Of a stretch of 64,000 bases of DNA, positions 8,430 to 17,096 are shown piece by piece. Source of the DNA: an uncultured Alphaproteobacteria bacterium (lineage in GTDB: Bacteria > Pseudomonadota > Alphaproteobacteria > SP197). A program made the position numbers and the translations under genes. Location of the stretch: positions 62,001 through 126,000 of the forward strand of contig CALSLK010000014.1 of the NCBI GenBank assembly GCA_943787175.1, given 5' to 3'. The notes below the pieces were generated by a model, which was not told the DNA's origin, made no database searches, and saw only the letters and a list, made by a program, of their open reading frames with translations. Each line of letters starts with the position of its first letter. The first letter of the stretch is position 1.

Positions 8430-8800
8430 TCCTCGTCTCCCCCATCCCCGATCATGCTTTTTTTGAGTAACCGGTTCTCCAGTATCTGTTCGGCCAGCGC
8501 CTCCTTGAGATCGCGGGCTTCGACACGCAGTGTCTTAACCTCGGGACTGCTGGCCTGACGCGCCGTGTCGCCGGCAAGGCGCTTCTTGCCAGCCTCCAGG
8601 AACTCCTTGGACCAACTGTAATAAAGACCCTCGGCGATGCCTTCATGGCGACATAAAGCCGCGATGCTCTCCTCGCCGCGCAGGCCCGATAACACAATCC
8701 GGATCTTCTCCTCAGCCGAATAACGCTTGCGCGTCTTGCGCCGAATGTCGCGGATGGCCTGTTCTGCCGGGGCGCTCTTGCTCATGGTTTTCTGCCTCAT
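8426..8800 (-). CDS. IS3-family transposase OrfA (helix-turn-helix subunit)
   Basis: A 124-residue OrfA. The N-terminal half has a transposase HTH (KRYSAEEKIRIVLSGLRGE then IAALCRHEGIAEGLYYSW). The C-terminal half is a leucine-zipper-like helix (KTLRVEARDLKEALAEQILE). Near the end, LLKKS is encoded over CTCAAAAAAAGC. Slipping back one base there gives LKKKHDRGWGRRGMRYPASE, joining OrfA to OrfB without a stop. It has no visible defects. Confidence 0.9.
   Translation of the reverse strand: MRQKTMSKSAPAEQAIRDIRRKTRKRYSAEEKIRIVLSGLRGEESIAALCRHEGIAEGLYYSWSKEFLEAGKKRLAGDTARQASSPEVKTLRVEARDLKEALAEQILENRLLKKSMIGDGGDEE
8458..8464 (-). promoter_or_regulatory. A7 slippery site, candidate programmed -1 frameshift
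   Basis: Seven consecutive T on the plus strand (A AAA AAA on the coding strand) lie at the end of orfA, inside the orfA/orfB junction. A -1 slip there opens orfB in frame without an intervening stop. IS3-family elements commonly use A6G or A7 motifs at this place. The frame arithmetic is seen directly; slippage itself is inferred. Confidence 0.65.
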
Positions 8801-8886
8801 CTTCGTTCCCTACGGTCACTACGATGAGCCAGAAAACTCCCTTATGAAAACCACTCAATCTGTCCCAAAGGCGCTGACGTCAGACA

Positions 8887-9300
8887 GCGACCAGATAGAG
8901 GAAGCCCTTCGCAAGTGGGATGTAGGTGATGTCTGCGCACCACACCAGGTTGGGCCGGTCGATGCGCATGCCGCGCAGCAGATACGGGTAAAGCCTTGTG
9001 CCCCTTGGCGGGAGCGCTGGTCCGTGGCTGCCGGTAGATCGGCATCAGACCCATAAGCCGCATCAGGCGGCGAACCCGCTTGATGTTCACCAGGTGCCCC
9101 TGCGCCCGCAGGTGCCACGTCATCTGCCGCGCACCCGTAGAACGGCGTCTCCAGGAACTGGCGGTCGATCTCGACCCATCAGGGCGAGGTTCTCACGGCC
9201 GTCTCGCCTCTCGGCACATGATAGAAGCATCGACCGGCCGAGCGACGACCAGCCGGCACTGCCGGACAATCGACAGCCTGGGATGGTCGGGCCGGATCAT
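8887..9300 (-). pseudogene. Truncated IS3-family OrfB
   Basis: Begins MIRPDHPRLSIVRQC at 9300, overlapping the orfA stop. It contains the HTH_21-type segment HLVNIKRVRRLMRLMGLMPI and the start of the integrase core before being cut at 8886. At least two frame changes are needed to read it: between the first 35 residues and the HTH_21 segment, and again before the core. It lacks the catalytic Asp/Glu residues downstream and cannot be functional. Confidence 0.7.
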
Positions 9301-9607
9301 CGCCTTGCGCTCCTGCCGGGGAGCAGACGCAGCCCTTGTTCCAAAAAATCCCGTTCCACCGTCAGCTCGCCGATCTTGGCGTGCAGATCCTTGATGCGGC
9401 CGGCGTCCGCCTCCGGCTCCGCCGTGGTTGCGGCCCCGCTGGAAGATCTCCGACGCCCCGTCGAGCAGCGCCTTCTTCCACTGGTGGATCATCGTTGGGT
9501 GTACACTCAAACCGGCTCGCCAGCTCGGCAACCGTCTGCTCACCCTTCAGCGCCTCAAGCGCCACCCGCGCCTTGAACTCCGGCTTGTGCTGCTTCCGTT
9601 TCGTCAT
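9297..9607 (-). pseudogene. Frameshifted IS3-family OrfA
   Basis: The start [20 protein letters not shown] and TVAELASRF are in one frame. The continuation [20 protein letters not shown] is in another, so a single-base change near 9510 splits the helix-turn-helix. The C-terminal coiled-coil part and the ending DFLEQGLRLLPGRSARR lie in a third reading. It belongs with the truncated OrfB next to it. Confidence 0.7.
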
Positions 9608-9687
9608 CGCTGATCTCCTCTCGTTGAGGACCAGCAGACACCGACTCTGTAGCTTGCGTCACTGTCCGATATCCGGGGAGTAGCTCA

Positions 9688-10660
9688 CACACCTTCTTGA
9701 TAGGCCCGCGCCAGGTCATCGAGCGACGGGCCGATATGAACATAGAAGCTTTTGCGCGCGCCTTCGGCCTGCCAGTCCGGCAGATCAGACAGAGCAAGGT
9801 GGATCATCATCGTGCCGGGGCCATGACGCCAGGTCTGCGCTCTCTGGGTTTCAGCAGCGGGCAGATGATTGCCGGTGAGATTCAGCAGCGCCTGTGGTGT
9901 CACACTCGCCAGGACCGCACGTGATGCATAATGGGCCTCACCGCTCGCGAGTTCCACGCCGACCGCACGGTTGTCTTCGATGATGATCCTGTCGACTGTC
10001 GTATCACAGCGCACCTCACCACCGGCTTCCTCGATTAGCGCCACCAGCGCCATCATGACAGTGCCGGACCCTCCCGTGGCGATTGGCGATGCCCTGGCGC
10101 GCGTCGATGTTGGTTTCGATGAAGGGATAGGTGCAGCCACCGGCGATGTCGGGTGCGGTGTCTGGATGCAGTCCCCATGCTGCGATCATCGCCTGCAGTT
10201 CCGGGCTCTCGAACCGTGCCGTCAGATTGGCGCGCAGAGAATCAGCCAGAATACCACGCAAGACGGGAGCAACGGCGTCGGGAACATCCTGATCTTCGCC
10301 AAACCGAAGGGCTGTAGCGCTGGCAGGGACTGCGCGGGACCCAAGTAGGGCGAAGAGATGCGGTGCACAGGCATCAAAATCCGACAGCCAGGTTTCCCAG
10401 GCCTCGGCATCGGCCTTTGAGAATCCGGTAATGGCACGCTTGTTTTCTTCCGGATCGGTCGTGACTCCCAGGAACCTGCCGTCGGGAAACACGGAGCCCG
10501 CAGAATGGTCTGCGGCAACAAACGAGACGCCTTTGGCCTCCAGGGCTTCTCTGTGCTCTTGCCAGAACGGCGAGCCCGCAAAGAGCCCCAGATCCATGGC
10601 GCCGATATCGTGCTGGAAACCCGGAAGCGTCAGTTCCTGCGTGCGCTTCGCACCGAACCA
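9688..10660 (-). pseudogene. FAD-dependent oxidoreductase (phytoene dehydrogenase-like), truncated at both ends
   Basis: The family is recognised from TLPGFQHDIGAMDLG, the SAGSVFPDGRFLG segment and GGCTYPFIETNIDARQG. A second frame then carries the Rossmann-type stretch GGSGTVMMALVALIEEAGGE with TVDRI and NRAVGVELASGE. What is missing is telling. The N-terminal FAD-binding GxGxxG region is absent: the reading joins unrelated DNA just before QELTLPGF. The C-terminus stops at the IS remnant near 9688. A frame change lies near 10090. It is a true remnant, not merely a sequencing error. Confidence 0.7.
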
Positions 10661-10762
10661 AGTTAGGACCGCTTTCGGCACACTTCGCGAGAGCCGTTTG
10701 ATACTAGTCTTCCTACGTCGTGCGCCTGTCGCGGCATCGATTCCATTCCAGGAGGACCCAAC

Positions 10763-11856
10763 ATGAAACTCGGCATCTTCTCTCTCATGCCCTAGCGCGA
10801 CATCAGCAAACCCGTCGGCGAGATCTATGAAGAGACCACCGACCTGATCGGGCTCGCCGAGGACATCGGCTTCGACACCGCCTGGCTGACCGAGCACCAT
10901 TTCGGCAACTACTGCATGTGTCCCTCGCCCTTGCTGCTGGCCAGCAACCTTGCCTCACGCACCACCCGCATCAAACTGGGCATGGCGGTCCTGGTCCTGC
11001 CGCTCTACCACCCGCTGCGGCTGCTCGAGGAAATAGGCATGGTCGACCAGCTCTCGAACGGCCGTCTGGTGATCGGGTTCGGTTCGGGCTACCAGGTGGA
11101 AGAGTTCGAACGGTTCGGCCGCGATCTCAAGGACAACTGGGAAATCACCTACGAGATGATGGATATCATCGAAATGGGCATGGCCGAGGGCCGGGTCGCC
11201 TATGATGGCAAGTACTTCCAGATCCCCGAGACCCTGATCGGCACACCGGTGTTGCAACGCCCGCGCCCGGCGGTGTTTCTGGCCGGTGGCATGCCCGAAT
11301 ACCTCCAACGCGGAGCCAGGGCCGGCTACACGCCCCTCGTCACGGTCGGCAGTGCCGACACCGCTGCCCTGATGGGTGTCAGGGGCCACGTCGAGAAGAA
11401 CTACATCGAGGCCGGTCACACCGGGCCCCTGCCCTTTGCCGTGAACCGCACGTTCTATGTCACCGACGACAAGGATGATGCACGCGATGCCGCCGAACGG
11501 GCGCGTTATACCGCGCGCCTGGCCATGGCGTTCCGCGGCCAGTACGTAACGTTCAACGGCATTGAGGCCATCGCCCAGCCCTATAAGGACGAGCCCAGCC
11601 TGGACACGATTCTGGAGAACCTGCCCCTCGGCGATCCCGAGAGCTGCGCAGAAAAGATGGTCCGAAGGATATCAAGGCGACCGGCGCCTGCCATTACAGC
11701 ATGTTCTGCCAGTTCGGCGGCATGGATCACAAACGCGCGCGCCGCTCGCTCGAACGCATCGGCGCGGAGGTCCTGCCGCTGGTCGACAAGGCTCTGGGCG
11801 GGATCAAGGAATTCGGCCCGGGCTCGGTGTCCGCGGCGGCGGAGCGATGGGTTTGA
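10763..11856 (+). pseudogene. LLM-class flavin-dependent monooxygenase with an in-frame stop at codon 11 and a later frame change
   Basis: A bacterial-luciferase-like monooxygenase. After GGAGG at 10751 the frame reads MKLGIFSLMP, then TAG (10793-10795) where Gln is expected, then RDISKPVGEIYEETTDL. The LLM barrel follows: WLTEHHFGNY, ASRTTRIKLGMAVLVLPLYH, NGRLVIGFGSGYQ, PAVFLAGGMPEYLQ. Near 11665 the frame changes by one base and continues KDIKATGACHYSMFCQFGG to a stop at 11854-11856. CAG to TAG is one transition. Restarting downstream would lose strand 1. Whether the stop is real or an error cannot be settled here. Confidence 0.75.
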
Positions 11857-11949
11857 CCTGCGTCTTCGCATGAGCCCCGGTTGTCGCGCGAGAGCGAGCG
11901 TTCACGGATCAGTTGCCCGGCATTGAACTTGGCATAGGACGGACAGGAC

Positions 11950-13261
11950 ATGGCAGGCGACATCTTCGTCGACGGCTGGAAGGCTACACCCTACTGGTGG
12001 GAGCTGGCTCCACGCGACCCGACTGGCCCGACGTGACGCTGCCCGACAAGGTCGATGTCGCGATCGTGGGCTCCGGTTACGCCGGGATGTCCTGCGCGCT
12101 TCATCTCGCCCGTGCAGGCCGGAATGTCCTTATCCTGGAAGCCAGGGAGCCCGGCCACGGCGCCAGCTCGCGGAGCCTCGGCATGACCGGAAGCGGCCTC
12201 AGCCGCAAGGTGGGCTACGCCGACCTCAAGGCCAGGTACGGCCAGCAGCGCGCGGTCGAGATCGTTCTGGAGACCGAGAGGTCCCTCGCGTTCTTCGAGG
12301 ACTTTCTGGCCGACGAGCAGATCCAGTGTCGCTACCAGAAGGTCGGCCGCTTTTTCGGCGCCCACACGCCCGGCGCCTACGACGCGATGGGCCGCACGAT
12401 CGATCTGGTGAAGGAGGGAGGTCGGCGTCGACACCGGCTATATGGTGCCGCGCGCCGAACAGCACAGCGAGATCAGGACCGATGCCTATCACGGCGGCAA
12501 GGTGACGCTGGCCGGTGGCGGTCTGCACCCGGCGGTCTATCACCAGGAGTTCCTCGAACGCGTGAAGCTGGCCGATATCCCCCTCGCCGGCGCACACGCC
12601 GGTCACCGCGATCAACCGCGAGCGCAACGGTTTCTCCGTCGTGACGACGCGCGGAACGGTGAAGGCCGACAACGTGGCGGTGATGACGAACGGTTACACG
12701 CCCAGGGCCGCGCAGGACCTGCGACGGCGCCTGATGCCTGTTGGCAGCTACGTCATTGCGACTGAGGATATCGGCGAGGAGAGGATCACCGAACTCTTCC
12801 CGCACCATCGCGGGATCAGCGACACCAAAAACATCGTCTTCGCCTTCCGTCCATCACCGGACAGGAAACGCGTGATCTTCGGCGGCCGTGCAAAGAGCCG
12901 TGATGTCGGGACGTCCGAGAGCGGACGCATCCTCCACCGCTCGATGTGCAACATTTTCCCGCAGTTGCAGGACGTCAAAGTCAGCCATAGCTGGTCCGGG
13001 AATGTCGCGTTCGCCTTTGACAGGCTGCCCCATATCGGCGAGCGCGACGGCATCCACTATGCGCTGGCCTGCAACGGGTCCGGCGTCGTCAAGCAGACCT
13101 ATTTCGGCATGAAGACGGCCCTCAACATCATGGGCGATGCGGAAGGCCGCACGGCGTTCGATCAGCTCGAATTCACCACCATTCCTTTCTACAACGGCAA
13201 TCCCTGGTTCCTGCCCATCGTGCACCGATGGTACCAGTGGAAAGACGCCCGTGCCCGCTGA
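11950..13261 (+). pseudogene. FAD-dependent amino-acid/amine oxidoreductase (DAO family), with several frame changes
   Basis: The gene starts MAGDIFVDGWKATPYWWELA, typical of gamma-glutamylputrescine/glycine-oxidase-like DAO proteins. A frame change follows, then the FAD motif VAIVGSGYAGMSCALHLARA and the ASSRSLGMTGSGLS loop. Further frame changes lie near 12420 and 12590. The last part is intact from about 12640 to the stop: VKADNVAVMTNGYTPRA, FAFDRLPHIGERDG, ACNGSGVVKQTYFG. All domain blocks are present and in order, so a functional gene with sequence errors is possible. It clusters with the LLM monooxygenase and the SDR, suggesting a shared catabolic route. Confidence 0.75.
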
Positions 13262-13290
13262 TGCGTGGGAGCCCTGTTCTGACGCAGAGC

Positions 13291-13305
13291 TTGCCGCGGC
13301 GGCAA
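13291..13305. promoter_or_regulatory. 15-bp palindrome between the DAO and SDR genes
   Basis: TTGCCGC-G-GCGGCAA is a perfect inverted repeat lying 30 bases after the DAO stop and about 160 bases before the SDR start. It could be an operator, for example for the nearby GlxA-type regulator, or a weak hairpin. There is no T tract, so it is not a typical terminator. Function is inferred only from symmetry. Confidence 0.3.
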
Positions 13306-13461
13306 CCCGATCATGCGGCCGACGAACAGCGCGCCACAACGGGCAGCTTCTTCTTGCGGGAGTGCAGCCGGGCAATGACATCTGCATGAGACGCCACGGC
13401 AGTCGTTGGCAAACCCGCAACGAGCGACAACAATCAAGTCAACCAGCATGAGAGAGCCAAC

Positions 13462-14203
13462 ATGAACGAGAATCAGCCACTGGCGGGCCAGGTCGCCGCC
13501 GTCACGGGCGGCGCCCAGGGCATCGGACGGGCGATCGCCGATCGTCTCGCTGCCGATGGTGCCAAGGTCTGGCTTCTGGACTTCGACGGCGATGCCGCGG
13601 CCCTCGCCGCGGTCGAGCTCGGCAATCTGGGCGCCGCGCAGGCCACCGACGTGACGGACGAGGCGAGCCTGATCGCCGCGCGCGATGCGATTCTGGCCAC
13701 CGACGGGCGCATCGACATCCTGATCAACAATGCAGGCCTCTATCCCGCGGCCACGATACGCGATCTCAAGGTCGCCGACTGGGACCAGGTGTTCGACGTC
13801 AACTGCAAGGGCGTGTTTCTGGCCAGCCGCGTCTTCATGGAACCCATGATCGAGGCGGGCTACGGCCACATCGTCTCGATCGTCACCGTCGACGCCTATG
13901 TCGCCAAGCCCACCATGCCGCACTACGGCGCTTCGAAGGCCGCGGTCCTGAGCCTGGTCCGCACCTTCGCCCAGGAGCTCGCCCCCCACGGCATCATGGT
14001 CAACGGAGTAAGCCCCCGGCGCGATCGCGACCGAGCGCGCCAAGAGCGAGGGCTGGCTCACCAAGCACATCCCGAACATACCGGTCGGCCGCGCGGGCGA
14101 GCCGTCCGACATCGCCGAGGTGGTGGCCTTCCTCGCCTCACCCGCTAACCGCTTTGTCACCGGCGAGACAGTGGTCGCCAGCGGCGGCATGGTGATGGTC
14201 TAG
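13462..14203 (+). CDS. SDR-family oxidoreductase (one frame change)
   Basis: A short-chain dehydrogenase with TGGAQGIG near residue 14, NNAGLYPA near 90 and the catalytic YGASKAAVLSLV. The frame breaks at NGVSP, where the sequence has CCCCC. Removing one C continues as GAIATERAKSEGWLTKH, then GRAGEPSDIAEVVAFLASP and the C-terminal GETVVASGGMVMV, giving a normal-length SDR of about 246 residues. The homopolymer location points to a sequence error, so it is annotated as one gene. It follows the DAO oxidoreductase and precedes a GlxA-type regulator on the same strand. Confidence 0.8.
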
Positions 14204-14227
14204 CCACCCAGTGCGGGCCGACGGACG

Positions 14228-15227
14228 ATGATTTCCCGACACCATCATGAAGCGCCTGTCACGTTCGGCTTCTTCGTGGCGCAGAACGCCGGGTGTCTCT
14301 CTGTTGCCCTGATCTCGGAAACCTTGCACGCGGCCAACCGCCTCAGCGGCCAGCGCCTGATCGATATCCGCATGTTCAGCCATGACGGGCAGCCTGTTCA
14401 GACGACCAGCCGAATGACCTATCCGATCGCAGGCCGGGTCGACGAGGCCGGCGCCCTCGACAACGTGGGTGCTCGCTTCGAGCTACGACATTCCCGCCGC
14501 ACACAAGAAGCGTCTGATCGCCGCGGTGAGACAACACTTTCACCGAGGAGCCTGCATCTGGGCCGTCGAAAGCGCCACGCTCCTGCTTGCCGAGGCCAAT
14601 ATGGTCCGCGGCCATCGCCTGGCCGTGCATTGGGAGTTCCTGCCCTATATCCAGGAGAAATGGCCTGATCTCGATGTCTGCAAAGACCTCTACCAGCCCG
14701 AGGGCAGGATCGTGACGTCCGGCGGCATGACCGCATCGCTCGACATGACTCTCCATTACCTGGCGAGCCAGTTCGGCCAGAAGCTGGCACGCGATGTTGC
14801 CGAGGAGTTCGCCTATCCCTCGCCGCGCCCGCCTGATTCGCCCCAGCAGTTGAAGGAGCTTTCGGGAGACTGGAACAAGCCGTCGACTCTCGTGAAGGCG
14901 CTTGCGGCAATGGAGGAGAACATCGAGACCCCGCTGACCATCGAGGACGTTGCCCGGATGGTCGGGATTTCCACGCGCCATCTCGAAAACCAGATGCAGC
15001 GGCACCTGCGCGAGACGCCGCAGCAGCGTTATCGCCTGATCCGGCTGCGTCGGGGCCGCGAGCTCCTTCTTCACAGTCAGCTGTCGATCACCGAAGTCGC
15101 GTTGGCCACGGGATTTGCATCGGTCTCCACGTTTTCCCACTCGTTTCGCCAAAGCCTTGGCGTCTCACCCCGGACGTACCGCGAACGCTTCCTGAATGCC
15201 TTCGAAAGCCCCTACATCCGGGTGTGA
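14228..15227 (+). CDS. GlxA-type transcriptional regulator (DJ-1/PfpI-like domain plus AraC HTH; one frame change)
   Basis: The N-terminal domain (FGFFVAQNAGCLSVALISE) is a DJ-1/PfpI-like amidotransferase-fold sensor. The C-terminal hundred residues form an AraC double HTH: LTIEDVARMVGISTRHLENQ, then SITEVALATGFASVSTFSHS and the FRQSLGVSPRTYRERF signature. Between them the frame shifts once at DNV/VLASSYD near 14470, where GTGGG carries one G too many. Homologues control catabolism of carnitine, betaine, arginine or related compounds, so it probably regulates the SDR/DAO/LLM genes immediately upstream. Confidence 0.78.
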
Positions 15228-15624
15228 GGACGCGGATTGTCCTCACGTCCACATCCTGGTTCATTGCCCGGCGCATCTCCGAGCGGGCTGGGCAACCCTC
15301 CAGCGCAGTTGGATGAAGGCCGCGGGTATTCCATGGGCGAAAGCAGCCATCAAAACCGATCCAAACGTCAGGTCCATCGATCAGTTGAAGGGCGTCCTGC
15401 GCTACATGGCGAAAAGCCTTGAGGATGAAGACTGGCGTAAGGCCCTCGGGATCGAGTGGAGGGGCAGTCAGGGCGTTGTGATTGGCCGGCGGCGAAGCAT
15501 CTCGGAAAACATCGGTGCAACGGCGAGGGCACGGCACCACCAGGCCCTTCGTGCCAGGGCGATTGCCCAGCTCAGCGGGGCGTCAGAAACAGGGTTGCCC
15601 GGCAGGACAGATCTCGCTGCATGA
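15228..15624 (+). pseudogene. Fragment with HUH-endonuclease-like motif (rolling-circle Rep/relaxase-like)
   Basis: Open reading right after the GlxA stop contains CPHVHILVH, which fits the His-hydrophobic-His metal motif of HUH endonucleases. About 60 residues later comes SIDQLKGVLRYMAKSL, whose Tyr and Lys resemble the catalytic-Tyr helix of replication initiators. No start codon of its own is evident. The frame only runs in from within the regulator gene, so the N-terminal part is missing. The tail is basic (GRRRSISENI). Assignment is from motif reading only. It lies in the decayed stretch ending at tRNA-Lys, consistent with a plasmid- or phage-derived remnant. Confidence 0.4.
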
Positions 15625-15730
15625 AGCATTTCGCGACAACTACGCGCACGCGCGAGGGGCGAGCACAAAAAAACCATGAAAACAAAGGGAAATCACAGGT
15701 TTTCACGCACAATAGCCCCCGACGCAAACG

Positions 15731-15775
15731 CCTCAGGGGTTATATCTCAGTTGGTCGTTTCAGCAGCCGCCAAAA
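15731..15775 (+). repeat. Direct repeat copy 1 (about 45 bp)
   Basis: This copy shares CTCAGGGGTT, then ATCTCAGTTGGTCGTT and CAGCAGCCG, with the copy at 15961-16007, apart from small indels. The two are 230 bases apart in gene-free DNA. The inner CTCAGTTGGT also resembles the D arm of many tRNAs, including the tRNA-Lys at 16884-16956, but no tRNA can be folded here. Confidence 0.6.
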
Positions 15776-15848
15776 GAAGAGTGACTGTTAAAACCAAGAA
15801 AAGTAATTGCAGCCTCAGCACGCCTGCTCTGCCAGTGTCATGAGTAGC

Positions 15849-15950
15849 CTAGCAGTGTCCAGCGCTGGGCGTCAGCTCCGTCAGCTCAGCAATATCAAAG
15901 GCGTGTGCGGGCACAGCGGTGGTGCCGACAAGATCAGTAAATGCTTGCAT
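15849..15950 (-). CDS. Possible 33-residue peptide with a strong ribosome-binding site
   Basis: A short minus-strand frame reads MQAFTDLVGTTAVPAHAFDI and then a Thr/Glu/Leu-rich stretch ending in GHC before TAG. GAGGAG lies eight bases before the ATG (plus-strand 15959-15964), a near-ideal spacing, inside direct-repeat copy 2. No signal peptide or known family is recognised. It could be a peptide gene, a leader peptide, or the 5' end of a decayed gene. The only support is the ribosome-binding site and the otherwise empty surroundings. Confidence 0.3.
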   Translation of the reverse strand: MQAFTDLVGTTAVPAHAFDIAELTELTPSAGHC

Positions 15951-15960
15951 GGGAATTACT

Positions 15961-16007
15961 CCTCAGGGGTTGATCTCAGTTGGTCGTTCAGCAGCCGGAC
16001 TGCCAAG
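15961..16007 (+). repeat. Direct repeat copy 2 (about 47 bp)
   Basis: The second copy of the repeat begins at 15731. Read on the minus strand it carries the GAGGAG that would serve the 33-residue ORF at 15849-15950. At the equivalent place copy 1 has GAGGCG, and no ATG follows at that spacing. Confidence 0.6.
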
Positions 16008-16249
16008 TGCAAAAGCACAGGAAGGCATCCACCAGCCTAACAAGATGAAACCATGTCCTTTGTACCCTGTCGAGCTAAGATCAGCGATTAGCACGCTCGA
16101 ACTGCAGGCTGACCATGGATACAGGCCGATGACAGTCGTCTGTCGCTTACCTGGCACCTGCGGCTGCCGTTTTGGGCCTGCTTGCCGTGGCTGAGCTCCG
16201 CTGGATGCACGGCGCTGGCAGGCGTTCTGCAGGGCTATACTGCCGCGAC

Positions 16250-16330
16250 ACAATCGCAGGCATGATGACGCCCTCGCAGATCGAGGAGGGCCAGCGCCTG
16301 GCACGGGAGTGGATCGCCGCGCATCCCTGA
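16250..16330 (+). pseudogene. Possible C-terminal remnant of a Sel1-repeat-type protein
   Basis: The frame ending at 16330 reads TIAGMMTPSQIEEGQRLARE then WIAAHP. This closely resembles the usual C-terminal tail of Sel1/TPR-like repeat proteins (a Met-Thr-Pro-x-Gln-Ile capping helix ending LAREW). No Sel1 repeat is readable upstream in any one frame, so only the last 25 or so residues can be supported. Confidence 0.3.
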
Positions 16331-16880
16331 ATTGCCCGTAAGGGCGTTCGGTAACAACTACGCGCGCGTGAACGCCTCAGATTGAGCCCCGCGATTTAGC
16401 CACCAAAACGGCGGCAAACGTCTCCAAGGCACCCCCTACCGGGGCACTAGACGGACTTGAATTGCCCCGGTGAATTAGCGGTCTGTTTGAGGCTAGCGTC
16501 GATGCATTTGCCCGTACCACCACCGCCGCTTCTGACCAAATGAACACGACAATGAAAATCCTACTCACCGCCCTCGCAACACGACGGTGCTTGGCGGCAC
16601 GGTCCTCTACTCAGGCCGCTGAGTGGTCGGAGGACTGCCAGAGCCGGCAGTGAGCGGTGGTGGTGGCGGTGCCATGAGCTGGGTGACGTGTGAGTCTACC
16701 GGTTGTCATGAATCCGGTAGTCGTTCAACTTGGCTTAATCGGTGATGCCGCACAAAACTTCATGATGCCCTGCGCTTCGGGCAATCGAACAGACCGGCAT
16801 ATAGGCCGGCTCCTGGTTGCTAATTGGTAGCTAAAAACCAAAAGGGGCCAGGACAATTTGACCCAATCCGTTGAGAGCTG
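16331..16880. other. Gene-free stretch next to tRNA-Lys
   Basis: About 550 bases with no convincing gene, repeat or terminator. A 34-codon frame starting MKILLTALAT near 16554 looks like the beginning of a signal peptide but ends quickly. With the remnants from 15228 onward it resembles a decayed element lying on the 3' side of the tRNA gene. Confidence 0.5.
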
Positions 16881-16956
<76 letters not shown>

Positions 16957-17096
16957 ACAGCGGCGCGCTTATAGCTGAGCGTTGGGGGCCTGTCGAGGCT
17001 CATGCCGCGCAATATCCCAGCACCATGGACACAGGGCTGACAAGTCTGGTCGATCAGCGCACACTATGGGCTTCCGCCATGAAACGGAGGCCAGCC

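Larger units (their letters stand above)
7382..8886 (-). mobile_element. IS3-family insertion sequence, apparently complete (1505 bp)
   Basis: The element contains overlapping orfA and orfB reading leftward and is bounded by imperfect inverted repeats. The outer ends read TGTCCGTCGTCAG at 7382 and, on the other strand, TGTCTGACGTCAG from 8886. They stay similar inward through TTTGGGAC, GTTTTC and CTGGCTCATC, about 60 bases in all. The TG...CA ends and two-ORF layout are IS3-family hallmarks. I see no matching short target duplication: the left flank is GAGGG and the right flank GCGAC. The left flank is an Ldh2 gene and the right flank another IS, which suggests a deletion or recombination after insertion. 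Confidence 0.85.
8887..9687 (-). mobile_element. Remnant of a second IS3-family element, interrupted by the first
   Basis: Only the orfA and 5' orfB part of a different IS3-family element is left. At its left end the reading of orfB (CADITYIPL-type core, then GFLYLVA) is cut exactly where the intact IS begins at 8886. The missing 3' half of orfB is not found on the far side of that IS. The right end is probably near 9687: the coding strand changes from the neighbouring oxidoreductase frame to TGAGCTACTCCCC. Both reading frames inside carry frame changes. Confidence 0.75.

Noticed and set aside
15731-16007. CRISPR-like repeats
   Set aside because: Only two imperfect copies, 230 bases apart, with no regular spacers and no cas genes.
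15961-16007. Degenerate tRNA suggested by CTCAGTTGGT
   Set aside because: No acceptor, anticodon or T arm can be folded around it; the similarity is limited to a D-arm-like decamer.
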